The notes: generated by a model not told the origin, from the letters alone. Positions 1 to 7,468 are shown, numbered from the stretch's first letter. The stretch is DNA of 34,168 bases from Pseudomonas baetica (GCF_019733355.1 NZ_JAIHLQ010000055.1:1-34168); one strand, 5' to 3'. A program made the numbers and translations.

Positions 1-26
1 ACCGCCCGAGACCTGATGAAAACCCT

Positions 27-114
27 GTGGGAGCGGGCTTGCTCGCGAAGGCGGTTCAACATTCAACATCGCTGTTGGGTGTCACACCGCCTTCGCGAGC
101 AAGCCCGCTCCCAC
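27..114. repeat. REPIN: two inverted REP units
   Basis: Two perfectly complementary 28-bp arms (27-54 and 87-114) carry the GGGAGCGGGCTTGCTCGCGA-type REP core and flank a 32-bp spacer. This is the standard REP doublet (REPIN) layout of the P. fluorescens group, moved in trans by RAYT transposases. It lies 18 bp upstream of the YbaY-type gene start. No RAYT gene is in the window. Confidence 0.9.
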
Positions 115-132
115 AATGAAAGGAGATTAGCC

Positions 133-531
133 ATGAAAAAACTGACCATTCTCGCTGCCGCAGCCCTGCTCAGCGCCTGCCAATCGACCACTCCCGCCGG
201 CAAGGTCAGCCTCGACGGCGAAGTGTTCTACCTGCAACGCATCGCCCTGCCACCGAGCGCAACGCTGAGCGTGAGCCTGCAAGACGTTTCACTGGCCGAC
301 GCCCCAGCCGTTGTACTCGATGAACAGAAAGGCCCGGTCAAAGGCCAGGTGCCGCTGCCGTTCCACTTGAGCTACGATCCGGCGCAGGTCAAACCCGGCC
401 ACCGTTACTCGGTCAGCGCACGCATTGAAGTGAACGGGGAACTGATGTTCATCACCACCGAAAACCATGCCGTGCAACTGGACGGCAACGATCCGCAGCC
501 GCTGAAAATCCGCGTCGACGCCGCGCGTTAA
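133..531 (+). CDS. YbaY family lipoprotein
   Basis: A 132-residue predicted lipoprotein. The start at 133 was chosen because it follows an AGGAGA ribosome site (121-126) and gives a clean lipoprotein signal: MKK, a hydrophobic stretch, then lipobox LLSAC with Cys16. A longer reading from position 16 would translate through the REP doublet and is not credible. The mature part (VSLDGEVFYLQRIALPPSATL onward) has the beta-sandwich pattern of the YbaY/YscW-like family: a positive-effect polar segment, 'PFHLSYDP' and 'YSVSARIEVNGELMF'. Family members are membrane-anchored periplasmic proteins of unclear function. The DUF4197 gene follows after 27 nt and is probably cotranscribed. Family call is firm; role unknown. 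Confidence 0.85.
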   Translation: MKKLTILAAAALLSACQSTTPAGKVSLDGEVFYLQRIALPPSATLSVSLQDVSLADAPAVVLDEQKGPVKGQVPLPFHLSYDPAQVKPGHRYSVSARIEVNGELMFITTENHAVQLDGNDPQPLKIRVDAAR

Positions 532-558
532 TTCATTTTCTGGAACAAGGAAGCCGCC

Positions 559-1248
559 ATGCTCCGTCCTACCTTTCGCTTCGCCGGCCTGTGCGCGGGC
601 CTGATGATCTCCGCCAGCGCCATGGCCCTGTCGCTCAGCGACCTGTCACAAAACGACGCCACCGGCGGCCTCAAGGACGCCTTGACCCAAGGCGCACAAC
701 TGGCCGTCAAACAGTTAGGTACCCCGGGCGGCTTCAGCAACAACCCGGACGTGAAAATCGAACTGCCGGGTAAACTCGGCAAAGTCGCCGGCAAGATGAA
801 AGCCTTCGGCATGGGCGCCCAGGTCGAAGAACTGGAAACCGCGATGAACAAAGCCGCGGAAAGCGCCGTGACCCAGGCCCAGCCGATCCTCGTCGACGCC
901 GTGAAAAAAATGAGCGTGGCCGACGCCAAAGGCATCCTCAGCGGCGGCAACGACTCGGCCACACAGTACCTGGACAAATCCAGCCGCGAGCAGATCCGCG
1001 CCAAGTTCCTGCCAATCGTCAAACAAGCCACCGACAAGGTCGGCGTGGCGCAGAAATACAACACCTTCGCCGGCCAGGCCGCGACCTTCGGCGTCGTCGA
1101 CGCCAAGAGCGCCAACGTCGAAAACTACGTCACCGAACAAGCACTTAACGGCCTGTTCGAGATGATCGGTAAACAGGAAGAAACCATCCGCAAAAACCCC
1201 GCCGCTGCTGCGACGAGTCTGGCGAAGAAGGTGTTTGGAGCGTTGTAA
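559..1248 (+). CDS. DUF4197 domain protein, exported
   Basis: A 229-residue protein with an N-terminal signal peptide (basic start, hydrophobic core, probable cleavage after ASAMA, about residue 23) followed by a mostly helical DUF4197 domain filling the rest. Recognisable family features are 'GGLKDALTQGAQLAVKQLG', the 'VDAVKKMSVADAKGIL' segment, and the C-terminal 'NALNGLFEMIGKQE'-like region (here EQALNGLFEMIGKQEE). AAGGAAG at about 549-555 is the ribosome site. The family is widespread in proteobacteria and has no established function; export to the periplasm is inferred from the signal. The gene follows the YbaY-type lipoprotein by 27 nt and ends just before a strong terminator, so the two likely form a short operon. 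Confidence 0.85.
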   Translation: MLRPTFRFAGLCAGLMISASAMALSLSDLSQNDATGGLKDALTQGAQLAVKQLGTPGGFSNNPDVKIELPGKLGKVAGKMKAFGMGAQVEELETAMNKAAESAVTQAQPILVDAVKKMSVADAKGILSGGNDSATQYLDKSSREQIRAKFLPIVKQATDKVGVAQKYNTFAGQAATFGVVDAKSANVENYVTEQALNGLFEMIGKQEETIRKNPAAAATSLAKKVFGAL

Positions 1249-1261
1249 TGTTCTGAACAAC

Positions 1262-1300
1262 AAAAAGCCCGCTGAACCTCACAGGTTCAGCGGGCTTTTT
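1262..1300. terminator. Bidirectional intrinsic terminator
   Basis: A perfect 18-bp stem (AAAAAGCCCGCTGAACCT / complement) with a 3-nt loop (CAC, 1280-1282), A-rich on one side and T-rich on the other. It sits between the convergent DUF4197 (+) and DUF6124 (-) genes and can stop both. Confidence 0.95.
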
Positions 1301-1308
1301 GTTGGGCA

Positions 1309-1566
1309 TCAGGTTTGCGGATCGACTTGATCGAGGACGCGGTTCACCGATAGCTCTGCGAGGGAGATCATCTGCTGAATACCCAGAAGATGATTACACG
1401 TCGGGCCACTCAGGGTGAACGCCAGTTCCGTGGCCATGATGTTGGCTGAGGCCCGCGTTTCACAGGCGTGAGCGAGTAATGTTTCGGAATCGACTTCGGG
1501 AAGGACGGCGAAGATTGTGCTGGGATGGCTGACGGATTTTGGCGGGTTTGGCGTGGGTTTGAACAT
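1309..1566 (-). CDS. DUF6124 family small protein
   Basis: An 85-residue protein with an N-terminal Pro-rich stretch (MFKPTPNPP) and a helical remainder ('SETLLAHACETRASANIMA', 'LLGIQQMISLAELSVNRVL'). I recognise this as the Pseudomonas-type DUF6124 family, which resembles DUF3077 proteins; function is unknown. The start is fixed by AGGAG 8 nt upstream of the ATG. No signal peptide or membrane segment is visible, so a cytoplasmic protein is expected. The gene is monocistronic: a terminator lies directly downstream and about 270 nt of hairpin-rich leader lies upstream, which suggests post-transcriptional control. Family call rests on recall of the N-terminus and helical pattern. Confidence 0.75.
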   Translation of the reverse strand: MFKPTPNPPKSVSHPSTIFAVLPEVDSETLLAHACETRASANIMATELAFTLSGPTCNHLLGIQQMISLAELSVNRVLDQVDPQT

Positions 1567-1840
1567 GGCGAAATCTCCTGAAGTAATGGAGCCGCCACCG
1601 TTCGCTGCGAAACGAATGTTAGGTGGCAGCTGTACGCAGGTTCGCAGACCGGGACTTCAGGCACCCGGCATACCCGAAGGTATCCCGCGCACAACCGCCA
1701 TGACACAGGCATGAAAAAGCGCCCGTTTTCGGATGGTGGACGCTGTGCGTCTGAAGTTTAACCGGGCTGCGAAACCCGGTCGCTGATTTTTGCAGCGACA
1801 GCCTAAGGCTAGAGATCGCACGTCCGACGGACAACCTGAA
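1567..1840 (-). promoter_or_regulatory. Structured 5' leader of the DUF6124 gene (candidate cis-regulatory RNA)
   Basis: Read on the minus strand towards the gene, this non-coding stretch holds a series of hairpins: GTCCG-A-CGGAC (1822-1832), GTCGCTG/CAGCGAC with a 7-nt loop (1779-1799), ACCGGG/CCCGGT (1761-1780, competing with the previous one by 2 nt), ATACC-TTCG-GGTAT (1670-1683, a C(UUCG)G tetraloop in the RNA), and GCCACC/GGTGGC (1594-1627) with an inner TTCG/CGAA stem. The last hairpin ends about 15 nt before the Shine-Dalgarno. No credible ORF lies in it. Whether it is a riboswitch, thermosensor, sRNA target or mobile leader cannot be told from one copy. Confidence 0.6.
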
Positions 1841-1900
1841 AAACATGTGGGAAGGTTCTGAATTTTCGTCACACTGTTAAACAACTTAGCTTTTCAGATC

Positions 1901-1926
1901 GTCATCGCCAGCAGGCTGGCTACCAC
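1901..1926. repeat. REP-like unit
   Basis: GTCATCGCCAGCAGGCTGGC followed by TACCAC: a REP core variant with an internal GCCAGC-AGG-CTGGC hairpin. First of three REP-type units between here and 2073. Confidence 0.75.
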
Positions 1927-1973
1927 AATTTCGGCTGAGTGCATTCAGGCAGAGATTGGGTGGCTGTCAGGGC

Positions 1974-2002
1974 GTCATCGCGAGCAGGCTCACTCCTACA
2001 GT
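1974..2002. repeat. REP unit
   Basis: GTCATCGCGAGCAGGCTCAC followed by TCCTACAG, same orientation as the unit at 1901. It has the usual GCGAGC-AGG-CTCxC imperfect hairpin. Confidence 0.8.
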
Positions 2003-2041
2003 TGGAACGCGTACGTCTGACAGAAACAGGTCGGCTATCAG

Positions 2042-2073
2042 GCCGCCTTCGCGAGCAGGCTCGCTCCCACAGC
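2042..2073. repeat. REP unit
   Basis: Contains CCTTCGCGAGCAGGCTCGCT and the terminal CCCACAG, with a GCGAGC-AGG-CTCGC hairpin. Same orientation as the two units upstream, so this is a tandem cluster and not an inverted doublet. Confidence 0.85.
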
Positions 2074-2159
2074 AAAGCAAAAGCAAAAACAGCCCACACC
2101 TCACCCCGCGTGGCTTCTCACCACTCAACAGGATGAGCGTTAGCTCGGCTGCAGCTCTT

Positions 2160-2440
2160 GACGTGCCGGCCCCTTCGGCAGGCTTCGTTTCGGGATTCAT
2201 CCGGGGTAGGCGCGCAGCGCCGTTCGACGAAGTCGAACACATCGAGAGGAGGTGCAGCGCAGCAAACCGGAGGCGATGCCCCCGGATGAAACCCGTAACG
2301 AAGGAACCCCGAGCCCCAGCGAGGGGCCGTACGCCGGGGCCCAGACCTTTGGTTCCTTTGGGGCGTTTGCCAAAGGGACTCGCCGTAAGGGCGAAACCGC
2401 CAGCCGCAGCGCCCGAAGCAACGGATATTCACCAAGAACA
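2160..2440. repeat. Multi-hairpin intergenic element between mexK and the REP cluster
   Basis: Non-coding DNA dense in inverted repeats: TGCCG/CGGCA (2164-2180); a 23-nt arm pair 2184-2206 / 2280-2302 with 21 of 23 positions complementary, whose loop encloses GGCGC-GCA-GCGCC (2209-2221) and GTTCGAC-GAA-GTCGAAC (2222-2238); GCCCC/GGGGC (2313-2327); CCTTTGG/CCAAAGG (2355-2376); CGCC/GGCG (2381-2393). Read on the minus strand it lies directly 3' of mexK. I recall similar sequence (the CCCTTTGG...CCAAAGG part and the GCTGCAGCCGAGCTAACGCT part) as multi-copy intergenic sequence in P. fluorescens-group genomes, which fits a dispersed repeat; this needs a search to confirm. Confidence 0.6.
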
Positions 2441-2481
2441 CCCACAGCATGGTCGGCCCAAAGGCCGCCAAGCCTCAAGCC

Positions 2482-5400
2482 TCAAGCCTCCCGACGCACT
2501 CGGAACCAAGCCGCATACAACGCCGGCAAAAACAACAACGTCAGAGCCGTCGCAACAATCAACCCCCCCATGATCGCCACCGCCATCGGCCCAAAAAACA
2601 CACTGCGCGACAACGGAATCATTGCCAACACCGCCGCCAAAGCCGTCAACACAATCGGCCGAAAGCGTCGCACCGTCGCCTCGATAATCGCCTGCCAAGG
2701 CTTAAGCCCGGAAGCAATATCCTGCTCGATCTGATCCACCAGAATCACCGAGTTGCGCATGATCATCCCCGACAGCGCAATCGTCCCCAACATCGCCACG
2801 AACCCGAACGGCTGTCGGAAAACCATCAAGAACAACGTCACCCCGATCAATCCCAGCGGCGCCGTCAGAAACACCATCGCCGTGCGCGAAAAACTGCGCA
2901 GTTGCACCATCAGCAACGTCAGCACAACGACAATGAACATCGGCACTCCGGCGTTCACCGACTTCTGCCCCCGCTGCGAATCCTCCACCGTCCCACCGAC
3001 ATCCAGCAGATAACCGTCCGGCAACTCGGCACGAATCGAATCCAGCGTCGGCAGGATCTGTTTCACCAACGTCGCCGGTTGCTCCTTGTCATAAATGTCC
3101 GCGCGCACCGTCACGTTCGGCAGGCGGTTACGGTGCCAGATGATGCCTTCCTCAAAGCCGTATTCCAGGGTGGCAACTTGCGACAACGCAACACTGCGGC
3201 CGTTGTCAGTCGGCACTGCCAGGCTCGGCAACAGCGACAGTTCAGTGCGTTCATGCACCGTGCCGCGCAACAGAATCTCGATCAACTCGTTGTCTTCGCG
3301 ATATTGGCTGACACTCGACCCGGTCAACGAACTCTGGAGGAATTTCGCCAGATTGGCCGTGCTCACCCCAAGTGCCCGAGCGCGATCCTGATCGATGTTC
3401 AGGTAGATCACCTTGCTCGGTTCTTCCCAGTCCAGATGCACGTTGACCACATGGGGATTCTCGCGCACCTTGGCCGCCACCTTGCGGGCAAGCGCACGAA
3501 CTTCTTCGATGTGCTCACCCGTGACGCGAAACTGCACCGGATACCCTACGGGCGGGCCGTTTTCCAGACGTGTCACCCGCGAGCGCAGCGCCGGAAACTG
3601 TTCGTTGAGCGTATCGATCAACCAGGTTCGCAGCGCTTCACGCTCTTCGATATTTTTGGCCAATACCACAAACTGGGCGAAGCTCGCCGCAGGCAGTTGC
3701 TGGTCCAGCGGCAAATAGAAACGCGGCGAACCGGTGCCGACATAGGCCACATAGTTATCGATGCCGGCATGCTCCTTGAGTATCGCTTCAAGCCGCTTGA
3801 CCTCACCTGTGGTATTGGCCAACGAAGCGCCCTCGGCCAGTTTCAGATCGACCATCAATTCCAGTCGATTTGAGGCCGGGAAGAACTGCTGCGGCACGAA
3901 GCGGAACAACATCACCGAAGCGATAAACAGCCCCACCGTCAGCACGATCACGGTTTTACGATGGACCACACACCACTCCACCAGACGTCGAACGCGCTGA
4001 TAGAACGGTGTGCCATAAGGATCCGAATGACCGTCCCCGGCGCCGTGTTTGGCCGCATGAATTTTCGCCAGATCCGGCAGCAGTTTTTCACCCAGATATG
4101 GCACGAACACCACCGCTGCCACCCACGAGGCAAGCAGCGCGATAGTCACCACCTGGAAGATAGAGCGGGTGTACTCACCGGTGCCGGACTGCGCCGTGGC
4201 AATCGGCAGAAAGCCTGCGGCGGTAATCAGCGTACCGGTGAGCATGGGGAACGCGGTGCTGGTCCAGGCGTAGCTCGCGGCTTTGATCCGGTCGAAGCCC
4301 TGCTCCATTTTGATCGCCATCATTTCCACGGCAATGATCGCGTCGTCCACCAGCAAGCCCAGCGCCAGAACCAGCGCACCGAGGGAGATTTTGTGCAGGC
4401 CGATACCCAGGTAATACATACAGGCAAAGGTCATCGCCAAGACCAGCGGAATGGTCAGCGCCACGACCATGCCGGTGCGCACGCCCAAGGAGAAGAAGCT
4501 CACCAGCAACACAATCGCCAGCGCCTCGACCAACACCTGGACGAACTCGCCAACCCCGGTTTTCACTGCTGCCGGTTGGTCAGACACCTTGCGCAGTTGC
4601 ATACCGGCCGGGAGGTTTTTCTGGATACGCGAGAACTCGCCTTCCAGCGCCTTACCCAGTACCAGAATGTCACCGCCGCCCTTCATCGCCACGGCCAGGC
4701 CGATCGCATCTTCGCCCATGAAGCGCATGCGCGGCGCCGGCGGATCGTTGAATCCGCGCCGCACGTCGGCGACATCGGAGATGCGGAACGTGCGATCACC
4801 GACCCGGATGGGGAAGTTCTTGATCTCATCGACCGTCTGAAAATTCCCCGAAACCCTTAGCTGCAAGCGCTCGGTAGGCGTCTCAAAGAACCCGGCGGTG
4901 GATACTGCATTCTGTTCCTCCAGCGCCTGTTGCACCGCCGCCAGCGGTAAACCGAGGGTGGCGAGTTTGACGTTCGACAGCTCGACCCAGATTTTCTCGT
5001 CCTGCAAACCGAGCAAATCGACCTTGCCGACATCCTTTACCCGTTGGAGCTGGATCTGGATGCGATCGGCGTAATCCTTGAGCACGGCGTAGTCGAAACC
5101 GTCGCCGGTCAGCGCGTAGATATTGCCGAAGGTCGTGCCAAATTCATCGTTGAAAAACGGCCCCTGAATGCCCGGCGGCAGCGTCTGGCGGATGTCGCTG
5201 ATCTTCTTGCGTACCTGATACCAGAGATCGGGAATCTCCACCGAATGCATCGAGTCGCGCGCAATGAAGGTGACCTGAGACTCACCAGGACGGGAGAACG
5301 AAACAATGCGTTCGTACTCACCGGTTTCCATCAGTTTCTTTTCGATGCGTTCGGTGACCTGCCGTGAGACTTCCTGCGCGGTCGCCCCTGGCCAACGGGT

Positions 5401-5550
5401 TTGAATCACCATGGCTTTGAAGGTGAACGGCGGGTCTTCACTTTGGCCGAGCTTGGTGTAGGACAACGCACCGACGATGGCCAGCAAAAGCATCAGGAAC
5501 AGTACGATCTGGCGATTACGCAGCGCCCATTCGGAAAGGTTGAAGCGCAT
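2482..5550 (-). CDS. mexK: RND efflux permease, MexK type
   Basis: A 1022-residue HAE1-family resistance-nodulation-division pump of the inner membrane, full length for the family. Residues 1-31 form the first membrane helix (NRQIVLFLMLLLAIVGAL). The proton-relay pair is present in TM4: GLLVDDAI with Asp402 and Asp403. Two large periplasmic loops and a second helix bundle (from about residue 870) follow. It starts 6 nt after mexJ stops, so both are made from one message. There is no outer-membrane factor gene, as in the P. aeruginosa MexJK system, which borrows OprM or OpmH. The symbol rests on protein sizes, the divergent TetR gene, the missing channel gene and the rsmJ-adk-ppc neighbourhood; substrates (triclosan, tetracycline, erythromycin in P. 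aeruginosa) are not shown by the sequence. AGCCTCA is repeated about three times across the stop codon (2471-2490). Confidence 0.88.
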   Translation of the reverse strand: MRFNLSEWALRNRQIVLFLMLLLAIVGALSYTKLGQSEDPPFTFKAMVIQTRWPGATAQEVSRQVTERIEKKLMETGEYERIVSFSRPGESQVTFIARDSMHSVEIPDLWYQVRKKISDIRQTLPPGIQGPFFNDEFGTTFGNIYALTGDGFDYAVLKDYADRIQIQLQRVKDVGKVDLLGLQDEKIWVELSNVKLATLGLPLAAVQQALEEQNAVSTAGFFETPTERLQLRVSGNFQTVDEIKNFPIRVGDRTFRISDVADVRRGFNDPPAPRMRFMGEDAIGLAVAMKGGGDILVLGKALEGEFSRIQKNLPAGMQLRKVSDQPAAVKTGVGEFVQVLVEALAIVLLVSFFSLGVRTGMVVALTIPLVLAMTFACMYYLGIGLHKISLGALVLALGLLVDDAIIAVEMMAIKMEQGFDRIKAASYAWTSTAFPMLTGTLITAAGFLPIATAQSGTGEYTRSIFQVVTIALLASWVAAVVFVPYLGEKLLPDLAKIHAAKHGAGDGHSDPYGTPFYQRVRRLVEWCVVHRKTVIVLTVGLFIASVMLFRFVPQQFFPASNRLELMVDLKLAEGASLANTTGEVKRLEAILKEHAGIDNYVAYVGTGSPRFYLPLDQQLPAASFAQFVVLAKNIEEREALRTWLIDTLNEQFPALRSRVTRLENGPPVGYPVQFRVTGEHIEEVRALARKVAAKVRENPHVVNVHLDWEEPSKVIYLNIDQDRARALGVSTANLAKFLQSSLTGSSVSQYREDNELIEILLRGTVHERTELSLLPSLAVPTDNGRSVALSQVATLEYGFEEGIIWHRNRLPNVTVRADIYDKEQPATLVKQILPTLDSIRAELPDGYLLDVGGTVEDSQRGQKSVNAGVPMFIVVVLTLLMVQLRSFSRTAMVFLTAPLGLIGVTLFLMVFRQPFGFVAMLGTIALSGMIMRNSVILVDQIEQDIASGLKPWQAIIEATVRRFRPIVLTALAAVLAMIPLSRSVFFGPMAVAIMGGLIVATALTLLFLPALYAAWFRVRREA

Positions 5551-5556
5551 CGGGAC

Positions 5557-6669
5557 TTACTCCTTGTCCGCCAGATTGACCACACGGTTGGAACGATCCA
5601 CAGGGCGCACTTGCTGCCCTTCGAGGAGCACATGCACGCCGGCAGCCACGACCCAGTCGCTGGCGTTGAGGCCTTCGAGCACCGGCACGGTTTTTTCACC
5701 GAATGGGCCGACTCGCACGGGGGTCTTCTTCAAGGTGTTATTGGCGCTGACGACCCAGACGTAGGTCGCACCGTTCTCGGCCGTCAGTGCCGAAAGCGGC
5801 ACCGATAGCGACGCGGTATTGGCTGATTGCACGAACACACGCGCACTCTGGCCGAGTTCGGCCGGGACTTTGCCACTGGTGAAAGAGATACGGGCAGCGA
5901 AGGTGCGGGATTTGGGATCAGCGGCTGGCGACAGCTCACGAATCTGCCCGGCGAAGCGCTGGTTCTGCTGCGTCCAGAGCTCTACGGTAACCGGCTGACC
6001 GACCTTGAACCTGCCAAAACTCTGTTCCGGCAGGCTGATCAGCACTTCACGCTCACCATCGGTGGCGAGTGTAAACACCGTCTGCCCTGCGGCGACCACC
6101 TGCCCCACTTCCACCGAGCGCTTGGCGACCACGCCGTCCTGGGGCGCACGCAACACAGCGTAACTGGCCTGATTGGTCGAAACGTTGAATTCGGCTTTGA
6201 TCTGTTTGAGGCGGGCTTCGCCGGAGCGATAAAGGTTTTCGGCGTTGTCGTAGGCCGAGCGGCTGACCATCTGCCGATCCATCAGCGTCTTGTAGCGGTC
6301 ACGTTCGGCGCGCACCAGAGTGAGATTGGCCTCAGCGGCAGAGACTTGGGCGCGAGTTGCTTCCAGTTGCAGGCGTACGTCCTGGGGATCAAGTTCGGCG
6401 AGCGGCTGATCGGCCTTCACGCGCTGACCTTCGTCGACCAGTCGTCGGCTGACTTTTCCACCGATGCGGAACGCCAGATCAGGTTCGTAACGGGCGCGCA
6501 CTTCGCCCGGATAGCTTTCCATCGTCTGCGCCGAAGGCTCTGGCTGCACCACCATCGCCGGTCGCACGGTAACGGGCGCTGCCTCTTCCTGGCCACACGC
6601 GGACAGTAAGAAAACCAGGCTGACTGGCAACGCAAATGGCCACGTGAGGTGCAGTGCATGGCGGGACAT
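5557..6669 (-). CDS. mexJ: RND periplasmic adaptor lipoprotein, MexJ type
   Basis: A 370-residue membrane-fusion protein that links the inner-membrane pump to an outer-membrane channel. The start at 6669 was chosen because it follows AAAGG (7-11 nt upstream) and yields a lipoprotein signal with lipobox LLSAC (Cys25); a longer upstream reading would cross the promoter. Then come the biotinyl-lipoyl halves (SYPGEVRARYEPDLAFRIGG near 60-80 and APQDGVVAKRSVEVGQVV near 180), separated by a coiled-coil hairpin rich in Arg, Glu and Ala (about 100-165), followed by beta-barrel and membrane-proximal domains ending near the C-terminus. It is first in the operon with mexK and faces mexL across a 94-bp regulatory gap. 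Confidence 0.88.
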   Translation of the reverse strand: MSRHALHLTWPFALPVSLVFLLSACGQEEAAPVTVRPAMVVQPEPSAQTMESYPGEVRARYEPDLAFRIGGKVSRRLVDEGQRVKADQPLAELDPQDVRLQLEATRAQVSAAEANLTLVRAERDRYKTLMDRQMVSRSAYDNAENLYRSGEARLKQIKAEFNVSTNQASYAVLRAPQDGVVAKRSVEVGQVVAAGQTVFTLATDGEREVLISLPEQSFGRFKVGQPVTVELWTQQNQRFAGQIRELSPAADPKSRTFAARISFTSGKVPAELGQSARVFVQSANTASLSVPLSALTAENGATYVWVVSANNTLKKTPVRVGPFGEKTVPVLEGLNASDWVVAAGVHVLLEGQQVRPVDRSNRVVNLADKE

Positions 6670-6703
6670 GGTGACGGACCTTTCGCTAATGGTGCTTGGA
6701 ATA

Positions 6704-6735
6704 ATTATACTGGCCGGTATGTTATTAATAGCAAA
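6704..6735 (-). promoter_or_regulatory. mexJ promoter with overlapping dyad (probable MexL operator)
   Basis: On the minus strand TTGCTA (-35-like, 6729-6734) and TATAAT (-10, 6704-6709) are separated by 19 nt. The near-palindrome ATACTGGCCGGTAT (6707-6720, 12 of 14 positions symmetric) overlaps the -10, and a second TACTGG copy stands inverted as CCAGTA at 6745-6750. On the plus strand TTGGAA (6696-6701) with TGTTAT (6720-6725) could serve mexL. Placement fits repression by the divergent TetR protein. Confidence 0.6.
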
Positions 6736-6763
6736 CTCACCAGTCCAGTAATAAAAGCGAAGA

Positions 6764-7399
6764 ATGTCGAACAATCTTGCAGTTCCAAACGGCCCCGGCC
6801 GCCCCAAGGATCTGGCCAAACGTCAGGCGATTCTCGATGCGGCGAAAATTCTGTTTCTGAGTCATGGCTATGCCAACACCAGCATGGACGCGGTGGCCGC
6901 CGAGGCCGGCGTGTCGAAGCTGACGGTCTACAGTCATTTCACCGATAAGGAGACACTGTTCTCCGCCGCCGTGGTGGCCAAATGCGAGGAACAATTACCG
7001 CCGTTGTTCTTCGAATTGCCGGACGGCATTGCCGTGGAAAATGTGTTGCTGAACATTGCCCGAGGCTTTCATCACCTGATCAACAGCGATGAATCAGTGA
7101 ATCTGCATCGCCTGATCATGGCGCTGGGCGTGCAGGATCCGAAACTGTCGCAGATTTTCTTTGAGGCCGGCCCCGAGCGCATGGTGCAAGGGATGGAGCG
7201 GCTGTTGACGCAGATCCACGAAAGCGGCGCGCTAAACATCGACCTGCCGCGTAACGCGGCTGAGCATTTCTTCTGCCTGATCAAGGGCGCGGGGAATTTT
7301 CGCTTGTTGTATGGCTGTGGGGAACCGTTGACTGACGAGGCGGCGCAGAGCCATGTGCAGGAAGTCGTGGCGTTGTTTATGCGCGCGTATCGGCCCTGA
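6764..7399 (+). CDS. mexL: TetR/AcrR repressor, MexL type
   Basis: A 211-residue one-domain-plus-ligand-pocket TetR regulator. The N-terminal DNA-binding domain runs from about residue 17 to 65 (AILDAAKILFLSHGYANTSM, AVAAEAGVSKLTVYSHF); the recognition helix SKLTVYSHF is typical. The C-terminal part (about 85-205) resembles the AefR-like C-terminal domain, with 'EHFFCLIKGAGNFRLLYG'. It is divergent from mexJ-mexK and separated by 94 bp containing a dyad over the mexJ -10, so it most likely represses the efflux operon and itself. The size matches MexL of P. aeruginosa. The ribosome site is weak (AGCGAAG region). Function by context is strong; the symbol is by homology and order. Confidence 0.85.
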   Translation: MSNNLAVPNGPGRPKDLAKRQAILDAAKILFLSHGYANTSMDAVAAEAGVSKLTVYSHFTDKETLFSAAVVAKCEEQLPPLFFELPDGIAVENVLLNIARGFHHLINSDESVNLHRLIMALGVQDPKLSQIFFEAGPERMVQGMERLLTQIHESGALNIDLPRNAAEHFFCLIKGAGNFRLLYGCGEPLTDEAAQSHVQEVVALFMRAYRP

Positions 7400-7422
7400 G
7401 TTTTGCGCTGTATTGGCTGGCC

Positions 7423-7446
7423 CCATCGCTAGCAGGCTAGCGATGG
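7423..7446. repeat. Perfect hairpin, REP-like
   Basis: CCATCGCTAG-CAGG-CTAGCGATGG, a 10-bp perfect stem with a 4-nt loop, between the convergent mexL and rsmJ genes. It has the GCTAGCAGGCTAGC core seen in one REP variant. No T-tract, so it is better read as a REP-type unit that may also slow read-through. Confidence 0.7.
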
Positions 7447-7468
7447 CAGCGACGGCAGCGACGCGGTC

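Noticed and set aside
16..132. N-terminal 39-codon extension of the YbaY-type gene
   Set aside because: It would translate the REP doublet and remove the lipoprotein signal from the N-terminus; the ATG at 133 has a good ribosome site.
1901..2073. Short spaced repeats resembling a CRISPR array
   Set aside because: Units differ from one another, each is a REP palindrome, spacing is irregular and no cas gene is near.
1956..2573. A 205-codon open frame over the mexK-DUF6124 gap
   Set aside because: It translates REP units and hairpin DNA, with Pro/Arg-rich low-complexity product; it overlaps the end of mexK.
2449..3873. A 474-codon open frame on the plus strand
   Set aside because: It lies antisense to mexK, starts in the repeat region and has the His/Arg/Gln-rich composition of a shadow frame in GC-rich DNA.
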